64,000 nucleotides of DNA, taken from Halisarca cf. caerulea. Lineage: Eukaryota; Porifera; Demospongiae; Chondrillida; Halisarcidae. Where the stretch lies: the NCBI GenBank assembly GCA_963170055.1, contig CAUJGJ010000304.1, forward strand, positions 442,001-506,000, in the 5' to 3' direction. This document shows positions 22,881 through 33,400 of the stretch, piece by piece (positions within the stretch are counted from its first letter, which is position 1; the number at the start of each line of letters is the position of its first letter). Position numbers and translations under genes: made by a program. Below the pieces are notes generated by a model. That model worked only from the letters and a program-made list of their open reading frames with translations, made no database searches and was not told the DNA's origin.

Positions 22881-23422
22881 CAGGGTTTCTTTCAGGAAAT
22901 GCGTCAAGGGGGGGGGTAATTTAGCCATGAAGAATATGTGTGTGTGTGGGGGGGGAGGGGGGGCAAGTGTAAAGTATTACAGATTATAGCATATGGAGTC
23001 ATGCTGTGATATAGAGCATCTACGTAGGTATCTATGATGGACAGTCATGTATAGCATCTTTTGTATCAATGTAGCAGTTTTTTTCTTTCTGGATAATGAT
23101 CATTGGGCCAATAACAAATGTTCAACTAAGAAATGGAAGGAAGCAGAAGTGTACAAGATGTCTATAAACACATGCAGTGCAGCGATGTACTGTAAGGAGG
23201 TGCAGATGTGTATGGATGTGGTATAGTAGGGGTGTCTGGGGGTATTCTCCCCCAGGGAAAATTTGAGTTTTTAGGTTATATAAGGTGGTATCTGAGGCCA
23301 TTTTGGACCATTCAAGGTTGATTTTGACACTCAAGTAGAGCCTTCTCTATAGTAATTTGTACTATATACAGTTTGATTTTTTTGGGGTGAAAGTTTCCCT
23401 CCCCCCATTGGATAGAACCCTG
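22881..23422. mobile_element. hAT-like non-autonomous element
   Basis: Ends cagggtttctttcagg and, inverted, cagggttctatccaat. The interior shares the phrase ggtggtatctgaggccatttt with 32480 and the family at 9439. G-rich left (G10) and C-rich right ends. No coding content. Confidence 0.6.
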
Positions 23423-24361
23423 GATGGTTAAGACATTGGCACTCTAGGGTGTATGACAGATAAATGCACTCACCCTCGAGTACCCAGTACCCAAGGGCAA
23501 GTGCATTTTATATTCCATACAGCCTTCAAACCTATGTCTTAGCCACTAAATAGAATACAGCTGTTATACAGAGAGATTTCTTCATAATCTACCTGATAAC
23601 ATCTTCGACCTATACAAGTTTCCTTGATAAGCGGAGGTACGTACATGGTCACCGCCATAAGGCACAAAGTTTAAGATGACAGGAAGGGGGGGAACCCTGC
23701 ATACAGATGGCATACACACAGTGCTGAGTGTAAAATCTGGAATTTGCACTTGGTATGCACTACCATATGGTACTAATATTATTCTGGAACAATTTTAGCT
23801 GTCAAAAGTGGTATCTCAGAATAGTTTTGGTATGCCAAAAGAGGCTCTAATTTGCACCTCTACAGGATTGGTTTTGGTATTAGGAGGATCATTCTTGGCT
23901 ACCAAAACATGTCCGGGCCGAGCAGCACCAATTTTGGCAGCCAAAAATAGTCCTGGGCCCCTTTTGGCCAGAACCAAATATCGCATGACAGGTCAGACCG
24001 GGCCAGACTCAACAAACCTGGATATCTGCGTGAAAATCCTCTAATTTCAAGGTATTCTGCAATTTGTTCTTGAAGTATGTACGTCGGAGAATCACGATCA
24101 TCTAGTGGCCATCTGTATTCGAAGATATGACTTGAAAAGGACAACCTTGGATCATAGATACTCGGAGTATCTATGCTTGGATCATCACCGTCGTCCTGCA
24201 TTTCTTCCACCTTTCCCGCCATTTTTGTTAGTCTGGAGTCTTAATCCCTTTGAACATAGTCTGGCTAGCCAGATTACTTTGAACACTCACTTCGGCCATT
24301 TCGGCCACCATTGTACGTTCAAGTGAAAAGGAAAATTGGGAGTCGACATCTTATAGGAATC

Positions 24362-24429
24362 ATGGGGTTCATTTTTAGGTCAGTTAGAGCAGCAGGTGGC
24401 TGGTTGAATGCATTGAGGCAGACCATTCG
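24362..24429 (+). CDS. NDUFA12: NDUFA12 exon 1 (start codon)
   Basis: ATG at 24362, 22 codons plus two bases, then donor gtgagt. Encodes MGFIFRSVRAAGGWLN and a few more residues, resembling the short amphipathic N-terminus of the family. The two-base overhang CG matches the first base of exon 2 to make Arg. Confidence 0.7.
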
Positions 24430-27400
24430 GTGAGTTTGTATCTAGGGCTTGTCTCTAGATATAGGTTTGAGCTTGGGGTTTAGTATCTTTGCTATCTGTG
24501 ATCTATTTATCTATGTATATGTCTGCTAGGATTTCTCCGTCTCTAGATTTCTTCTGAATCTTTATGAATTTGAATTTGAATTCGTCACGGTACACGGAAA
24601 GGGTTGTTATTAGTTGGTTAGCTACTGGAAATACGTAGTGTAAAGCGGGATAATTGGGCCTCGAAGTCGGCATACCAGGGTAATTTGGGACAGGACCTTT
24701 ACTTTTGCTATGGTTAAGCTGTCTAGGGCATCTATGGTAGGGTAGGCTGTTTTGCTAGTTGAGGTTTGATGGAATTTAGATCATAGTTTATTCATAGACT
24801 TAGCATGTTCTTAATAACCTCTTGTGGTAAACCAGAAGGCAGTCTTTCATACTCATGATGCATGCAGGCGTTAGCTTTGTTATGAAATGTCAACTCTTCA
24901 TGAACACAGAAAAGATCTGGGAGCTAGGAACCCACAAGACCCTTTGTCACACACCATAAAGTGGGGCAAGGGGTCAGCAGTTACGAGATGATTAGCACAA
25001 TACTACTCAGGGTTTATCTGGGGTCAAATTGTTGGGGGGGGGGACCTTCACATCTGTACGTATATACATACATATGTACAGGGTTTTTTTTATGAAGAGG
25101 AGACCATAGCATAGTATGTACGTATAGTGATGTAATAGGAGGGGGAGTGGGGGCAGATATGTATACCGTATGCATGGAAATTTTCGCGTTACGTAATTTT
25201 CGCGAATTTCGCGAATGAAGCAGCGTTCGCGAAAATTTTGCAGCGAAAGGGAACATTATTATTATCATTATTAATACTATAGACAACATCGAGTATCTAG
25301 TATAAATTAGAGTTCCTCATGACTAGCTAACTATGAGTAGTAGAGTGATAGAAGATTTCTTCAAGGTTCCAGGAGTCTTTGACAAGAAGGCACCGATAGC
25401 TGTCTGCCCAGCGGAGGTTCGCGGGGTAAAAGAAGAGCTTAAGTCTTTACATGAGAGTGAAACCAAGCGTGAAGCCAGGCGGGGAAATTACGAAAAGACG
25501 TCAGCAGGGGATAAAGCCAGAGTAGCCGAGTATGCCTCGAAAAACGGCGTATTGGCAGCCATTCGCCACTTCAAGCAAACGGGCGAGTTCGCTAATTTAA
25601 AGGAAAGTACGGTTCGAGGGTGGAAAAGTACCTATTGTATGAAGCTTGCATTTTCCAGGAAAAGAGATGTAGAAGTGGAGGCGATAGTAGAATTGCCTGA
25701 AAAACGGCGCGGTAGGCCACTTCTCATTGGTGAAGAGCTAGAAGACAAAGTGAAGTGGTTTTTGACTGAAGTTCGTAAGTCTGGAGGGGTTGTAAATTCT
25801 CAGATTGCTGTAGGGGCAGCCAAAGGCGTCATAAAGGCCAGAGATGCCAATTTGCTGGCGGAAAACGGAGGGTCTATCGACATTGGCAAGGATTGGGCTC
25901 ACAGGCTCCTTGGAAGGATGGGTCTTGTGAAAAGGCAGGCCACAACTAAGGCAAAAGTGTCTCCCAGCAATTTTGCCATCTTGAAACATCAGTTCTTAGA
26001 CGACATCAGGTCCGTGGCAATGATTGATGAGATACCACAAGATCTCATCATCAATTGGGATCAAACTGGCGTGAAGTACGTGCCAGTTTCAAATTGGACA
26101 ATGGAGGTAAAGGGGTCCAAACGCGTTGAAGTGGCTGGGGTTGATGATAAGAGGCAGATTACAGCACTACTCTCAATTACAATGAGCGGAAAATTACTGC
26201 CTGTGCAGGTGGTCTACAAAGGTAAAACACCAGCTTGCCTACCTAAAGTGCCCTTTCCTGATGACTGGCACGTAACATTCACTACAAACCACTGGTCAAA
26301 TGAAGAAACAATGATGGGATATCTCCACTGCATTCTTTTGCCATATATTGAAAAGGTGCGCAAGGAGTTAAAGCTCAGTGCCACCCAGCGAGCACTTGTT
26401 ATATTTGATCAATTTAAGGCTCAAAATACGGAAGGTTTCCTGCAAGCCTTGGAGAAGAACAACATTAGTGTTGTCGGCGTGCCACCAAATTGCACAGATC
26501 GTCTTCAGCCTTTGGACGTCAGTGTAAATAAACCACTGAAGAGCCATATGAAGAACTCCTTCCAACAATGGTACAGTGATCAAGTTGAAAGAAACTTGGC
26601 CAGGGATGACAGCACTGCAAGCCCCATTGACCTCAAATTGAGCATTCTAAAGCCGTTGGGGTTTCAGTGGTTAGTGAATGCGTGTGCTTATGTAGAGGCA
26701 ACAGACATAATACGTAATGGATTCAGAGAAACTGGAATCACAGACGTCATCCAGGACACCATACAACTCAAGGAATAAGCCACTAATTAAATACTTTGAT
26801 ACACATCATGACTCCTGCAATAATTAACAATAAACATTGTCAAAGTTTCTGTACTGTACGTAGCAATCATTTATGATATCTTTACAATTATTATAGCTGC
26901 TGTGAGTAAAATGTTACAGTACTAGCCAAAATCAAGGGAAAGTCTCAAACAACACGTTCATCAAACAATTTTTCATGTGTTGTCGCAGCAACCCCTGCGT
27001 ATAGGTTGTGCTGGCAGGGTCTTTACCGAAAGCAATGCTGGTTGCGAACGCAATAGCAAACAGTCCACAATCAGCACTACCTGTCTGCTTCTGCACTCCA
27101 TCAATAATTTTGATGCTGCCCCTCCCACATCGAAACTGCTTCAGTATAGGAGACAGTGAATTAGCATCCCACTTTGTGTACGCTGAATCATACACTAATA
27201 CCTTTGCTTTCCCTTCAGATTTGGCAGCACAAATCCAATGATTCTTTTGAATGTTGAAAATCTGAATGGCATTGGAAGTCTCACCGATGTTTTCCTGGTT
27301 CTGAAGTAAAGTCAAGCGTAGTCCGTTGATGTGTGGGAACTGTTTCTTCAAAATTCTTTGTGCAAAGTTCATGTGCTTGTCATTGAGCAGATCACCACCC

Positions 27401-30400
27401 TCTAAAATTCTGCAATCGGCATGAGAGAGGACAATATCTTCAAACTTCAACCAGTGATCACATTGTGTTAGGGTTTGCTTGACACCATCAGTCTTTTCTG
27501 CGTCCACAGGCTGGCAGTTGCCTACAGAAGGCTGACTGTTGATCTCGAAGTCGTGTTCACTGTCCTGCGCTGATAGGTGAACTGCGAAGCCAATTTCGAT
27601 CAGACGACGTCTAACTTTCATTGCTGAGTCTTCGGTGAAATCGCGGAAACTGTAGCTGCAAGGTACTTCCAGACCTCCCTGGGGCAAATCACTGGAAAAT
27701 CGTTTTTGGCCTTTTATCGTACACGAGATTCTTCCTCCTCGACGCAAATATAGCGAACATATACGCACGATATAGTCCTAGGAACATGCCCAACAATCAC
27801 ACCATTCCTTACGATGGCCACAGCATAAGGATCTTCCAGATTTCTCTCCTCTCTTTCGCAAAGTAGGATCTCTCCAATTGAGGCTGCCCAAGATGACTTA
27901 TACACATGGTAGCCACGTACACAACTCTCTATAGAGAAAATCGTTGAACTCATCTCAAAAATCTTGCAGAATACTCGTATCAAAGCTACTTCTGCCAAGG
28001 TTAACCAAGCATTGATGCTCAGACTTCGCGAAAATAAAAAAAACCGCCAATTCGGAAAAATTGCCATTCGCGAAAATAAAATCGCGAATTTCTCATAACT
28101 TCGCCCTTCGCGAAAATTACGTAACGCGAAAATTTCCGCGCATACGGTATGTACAGTACGCGTCACAAAAAACTTTACGTATTGTATTGTTATTACGTCG
28201 TTGCGTAATGTTATTGCGCTGTTTTGTAATGTAGTTACAAATGGCGTCGAACGACGAAATCAGCGCAGTCGAGAATATTTTTTCGTATTACCTCCGTAGT
28301 TACAAATTGTTATTCGTTTGTACTAAATTTGTAATTCTATCTCGTGTAATTCGATCCTAGCGTAATCCGATACAAAGTAAACGCTTTCAGCCACATCAGA
28401 AGAGAAGAGCGTACAGTGCTCCAACCCTAAAGGTTCCATTCTTAATAGTATAGGAAAATGGCTTGTTCAGCTACAGGCTGGCTTGAAACATGTGATATTA
28501 CCCTTCTTTGGGTTTATGGGTATTAATTTTATGAATGATGGGCGTGGCATGAGGTCACGTGATACTGTCTGTGAATTAATTAGCCATATTTAAAATCCTG
28601 TTTTTAGATCTTATTTGTGCAAGGAATTGTAGATAAGACCCCAAATTCCCAAAAAAGCATTTTCTGAACATCTTACAACTTCTGCCTGGTTCACATTCTT
28701 ACATAAACCTCTGGGGGGTAGTTACTAGCAAAAATTGTTAAATATTTGCACCAAAAGTGTTTAGATGGGATTTCACGATTGCTTGCGAGTTAAGAGCCCC
28801 AACGACGTAAGCGAGTACTCGAATAGTTGTGCAATCATTAAATAGTATTCATTGGTTTACCATTATAACTGCTATCATAGTACGTTAACGATTAGGCAAT
28901 GCCAAGAAAAAATTGCGCTTGCGGTAGCAATTGTTCACGTCACGTCACATGAAGTCACGTGTTGCACGTGCATATTATTTCGCACCTTGTCGGCGAAGAA
29001 ATGGATTCTGTCGTGTTGGCTTCTTTTACAACTTGTGCTAAAGGTATCAAGTTTTACGATGTTTCGCTGCGGTCTTTAGTTCCAGGGATCAGTGTAATTC
29101 TTCGGAGACAGCCAAGTCGTTTTGATGCTAACGCTGTCGGTCTTATACTGCCATCAAGAGGATTCGCTTTCTTAGGACACCTGGACAAGCAAGCAGCACA
29201 TTTTGTAACAAAAGTGTTGTCAAGTCCGAGATGGGAGACGAAAGCGTGAGTTATTCCTATCCAAATTTATTAAAAAACTTTTTGTACACTTGTGAGATTT
29301 TGTTGCAGGTCCGTGTCTTCGCGGGAATATGCCCTGGGTGGACGTAGGCAGTGGGGTCAGCGAGTATGCGACCTCAGTATCAGAGTAGAAGGTCCATCTT
29401 CCTCCTTGTGTCTACTGCGAAGAATTCTAGAACCAGCTGTTCATGTTTTACAGGATTTAGAGGTATGAAATAGCTGTTGTTAGAAGTTTCACTTCACAGG
29501 TAACTGGTTGTGTGTTACATTCCTACAGTTCTGGCAAACACCAGAGAGTAGCAGTGACTCAGATGTGAGCAGCACAGCTAGCACAGTGACTATAGAGGAC
29601 CAAACACCACGTCCTCCAGATGATGTACGTGTGCTGGTCAGGTCTACGCCAGGGAACAATGTGGAGGCGCTCTCAGACACTGAAACATTGTCAGACAGCA
29701 GCACAGAGACACTGTTGAGCAGGAGCACGGGGACACTGTCGGACAGCAGCACAGCGACACTGTCAGACAGCAGCACGGAAACACTGTCGGACAGCAGCAC
29801 AGAGACACTTTCAGGCAACGAGACATGTTAATTGTAAGTAAATGTACATTTTCATTGATATACACGTCTGTGAGATTGGTATGTTTTCACAACACAGTCA
29901 ATGTCAAAAGCACAATGTCCCTCCCTATACCCCTTTTCGTAATCATAAACAGTCAAAAAAAATTTCTTGATTAGACTTGCATCCACCGAGTTAAGTGACT
30001 CAGGTACTAACTTTCGCAGTCGCACTATAGTTCCATTGGTGTACTTAAGTACCTTCTTTTTGGCATCGCACCATGCCCTCTCTATAGGGTTTAATTCACA
30101 GTGGAATTTTGGTATAAAAATACATTTGTGACCTTTCTCTTCCACCAATTTCTGCACTATAGGTTTCTCATTCAGAAAATCCTGATGTGATGCCAACTCC
30201 TCCCGCATCTGTTTTGCAATCCAGCCACTTGTATCAATGCCACGTTCTTCAAGAACAATTTTCATTCCCTTTGGTTGACCATCTGGGAGGATGAGGCTCT
30301 GTATTTCTCCTTGCCAAATAGTATCCCTCATCTTCATCTGTTTTCCACCTGGACCCACATTCATTGAATTGACGTTCAGTGCATCACTTGATAATTTCCT

Positions 30401-33400
30401 GTGCGAGGGGGCATTGTCAAATAGAAAGATGGCTTGGACACCAGGATACTTTGCCTCAAAGATGTCAATGGCTTTCTCCACTTGTACCACAAATTGTTCA
30501 TTGGTGAAATATCCATCTTTTTGATGCTCCAACATTTTTCTAGCTTCCATTGCATCAATTTTCAGATAGCCATTGACCTCATCGATGAAATCCGACACCA
30601 TGATGGCTTGGCCTATTGATTTCTGCCGTAAAACTGTGTTTGTGCCATCGTTCCAATAGGATGACTGCTGTGCATTAGCATAAAAGGTGCTTTCATCGTG
30701 GTAGACACGGATTGTCGGGCGCTCTTCCTCATTCAACACATTTTGGCTGCCGTAACGTCTTTGATCAACATCATCAAGAATGTCCAAGTATTCATTCCTG
30801 GCAGACACAACATCGTCTCGCTCATGGCCATCAAAATAGACTCCTTTCCCTGTGCTCTTTTGTTTGAATCCTAACTTGTGGAGCCATTGCCGAGCTGTCT
30901 CTTCATGTACCTCATGACCCCAAGTATGTGCCACCCAATCTGCAAAGGACTGGCAGGTCATATTTGGTGACCCTTTTTTGTTGGCATTCAACCGCACGTA
31001 CTCTCGTGCCTCATTTTGAAACTCGACACATGCAAACAATGACACAGTTTTGACGTGGTTTCCTCGTGAGCTGGACATCAAATCCTGAAGTACATCCCCA
31101 TCTATTGGGCATGACTGGCTAACTTCCAGGAATTCTGTTGTCCAGTTTCGTACAGTTCTGGAACTTACACCTGTGATTTCAGCACTCAAATCTGCTGCTT
31201 GGAGGATTCCCATGCCAGTCTTGTGTGCTTGTATGAATGTATGTATTGCCAAAGCCTTTCTTGTTTCAGTTGTCAACCTCCTTTCAACAAATACTGCTAG
31301 GGTCTCTGTAGTTCCACTGTTTGTTTTTTTCAGCAGTGTGTTAAGTGTTGGGTTGGTTGGCTCACTGTGGCTTGTATTTTTCTTTAATTCTCTGATTTTG
31401 ACAGCTTTCTGAGGGTTACCTCTAGGCTGTTTTGTTGCAAAGGATGCAGTACTTTCAGAGAGCTTCACATTTGCTTGCACAGATGATTCTCTCTTTGCAG
31501 GTAGCTGTCCTGTGATCTGGACTTCGGACAGGACCGCATGAATACCCCTCTTCCGTCGTTTGGTGTTTAAAAACACCGTTTTTTGGTGTTCAGAAACACC
31601 GTTGTCCAAAAAATTGCTAGCATTCTCCATCGCTGTATTCTCCCGTACAATCCGTCGAAACTCCCGCTTCCAAAATATTATTGGTCACATGCTGACATGT
31701 GATCACGAACGTCATTCATTACAAATGGCTGATTTCGCCTATTCTTCAGTACGCGATTTTCGAGAAAACTCGCGAAGAGTAATCGAAGGCTCGTATTCAT
31801 CAGCGAAGACCGGTTTTATAGAATTGAGCTCATTTGTAGGAGAAAGAGGAAGTTAGAAACGATTTATATGTTGTTTCCCGAAGGTGAAACCTTTAGGATT
31901 GGAGCACTGTACGCGTACACCTACACGAAGAGGTCGTTCAACGGATATGCGCATTAATAATAATTTGTTCTGAACGAATTTACTGCAGAAATGGTTTATT
32001 CGGAGTACAAGTAGCAGAGAATTGTATTTTATACAGTTCTTGCCGTCGTCGTAGTAAACTGTCGTTGCAAGGCGCTTTGAAACTTTAAGAAACAAATCGA
32101 TGAAGAGCGATAGACGCGAACGGACCAGCTGCTTCATAACCGCACATGGAAGCGCAATATTGTGAACCAGGCTTAAGGATTGAACGGCTATAGTTTATTG
32201 TTCCTACCATTTTGTACTACAATCGTAGTTCGTTTGTTATAATTCTCGTAGTTTACCTGTAGTTCGTCTGTAGCTGACTTGTACCTTGAGCTGTAGTTCT
32301 CAATCGACGATCTGTTATTGCTCTGTAATAACGGCGTTATAAATTCGTTATTCTGCCGTACTGTATTTACAATACGTAAAGTTTTTTGTGATGCCTACCG
32401 TACGTATGTATCTGTGGAATCATAGCGATCTATACTAGGGGTTTAGGGTATGCTACCCCAGGAACCTTTTTTAGTTTTTATGCCTCGTAAGGTGGTATCT
32501 GAGGCCATTTTAGGCCACTTAAAGCAGTTTCTGAATACAGTACACAGATGAGTGTGTTATTGCAATTGTGCATACAGTATGTGTTTCAGCTAGGGTAAAC
32601 TTTCAAGGGGGGAGGGGGGAAGAGGGTGGTAAAATAAAAGAAACACACATGTACGTACCACAATCATACATGTGCATTCAGATTCATGATCAATTGATGG
32701 CAGTGTCATTCACAAAAGAAAGGCAGCATGACTTTATTTGGGGGGATCATACTCTGTTACTAAGTATATTCTTATTCATTCCAACAGCACATTTTTGTAG
32801 TTTGTATATTGTATATACAGTATGTATGTACATACATATGTACCTACAATGTATATCATTTTATCTACTTCTGTTGCGTACAGTCTTAATGAAGTTAGAA
32901 TTGGTAGTGAAGTTGGACGTGATGAATTTGGAAATGTTTACTATGAGAGCAAAGAATACTTTTATGGTAAATTGTATATGTGTGTGGGGGTGGGTGGGTG
33001 TGAACCTGCATATTATATATTCAGTATTATTTTCATTCGTAATTCCTGGTTGTATCATTCAATATGTGCGCTTCTTTTCAATAATAGACTTCACAGTTAG
33101 CATTGCTCAGATTTTTTCAGGAGATATACATACATTGGAATCAAAATGAAGGGAATGAAAAATGTTGTGAGACTAATTGATGGACTTTGGACATATGAAA
33201 GTGGTTTTAGCTTACATGACTTGCAAAGTGTATGTAAATACGTATGTACATGTATTACAGTATACATGAAGCTGTAAAATTTAATTCATGCGAAAAAGAG
33301 GAGATGTGGACTGGTAAACTGGAGTTTGAGTTGTGAAATATATGGATATTCTTTAGGATAGCAACTGCATTGAAGAGCCACTGACTCGTTCATACAAGTT

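Larger units (their letters stand above)
25166..28147. mobile_element. Transposon T1 (pogo/Tigger-like) with HIRAN-Ulp1 cargo gene
   Basis: Terminal inverted repeats begin ccgtatgcatggaaattttc (left) and, inverted, ccgtatgcgcggaaattttc (right), continuing through gcgttacgtaattttcgcga for over 40 bp with very few mismatches. TA flanks both ends. Two genes converge inside: a DDE transposase on the plus strand (25333-26778) and a HIRAN + Ulp1 gene on the minus strand (27953-26932). Near-identical TIRs and an intact transposase frame suggest recent activity. It lies in NDUFA12 intron 1. Confidence 0.9.
28414..31909. mobile_element. Transposon T2 (IS630/Tc1/mariner superfamily) with HIRAN cargo gene
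   Basis: Terminal inverted repeats cagtgctccaaccctaaagg (left) and, inverted, cagtgctccaatcctaaagg (right), about 27 bp, each flanked by TA. Two convergent genes: a three-exon HIRAN gene on plus (29001-29831) and a 592-residue transposase on minus (31630-29852), with only 20 bp between the stop codons. Intact frames and matching TIRs suggest a young copy. Confidence 0.88.
28161..32393. mobile_element. Older TIR element split by transposon T2
   Basis: Left end cgtcacaaaaaactttacgt and right end, inverted, catcacaaaaaactttacgt share about 25 bp through attgta. Without T2 (28414-31909) it would be about 740 bp. No coding sequence outside T2. Its left end sits about 10 bp from the right end of T1. 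Confidence 0.75.

Noticed and set aside
29489..29865. Minus-strand frames opposite the T2 HIRAN tail (SVSVLLSD repeats)
   Set aside because: Mirror image of the Ser/Thr-rich repeat on the plus strand; the plus strand has the splice sites and domain.
32568..33149. A 193-codon plus-strand open frame over NDUFA12 exon 2
   Set aside because: It is in a different frame from the exon, is hydrophobic and low in coding character, and has no splice or family support; it is a chance frame.
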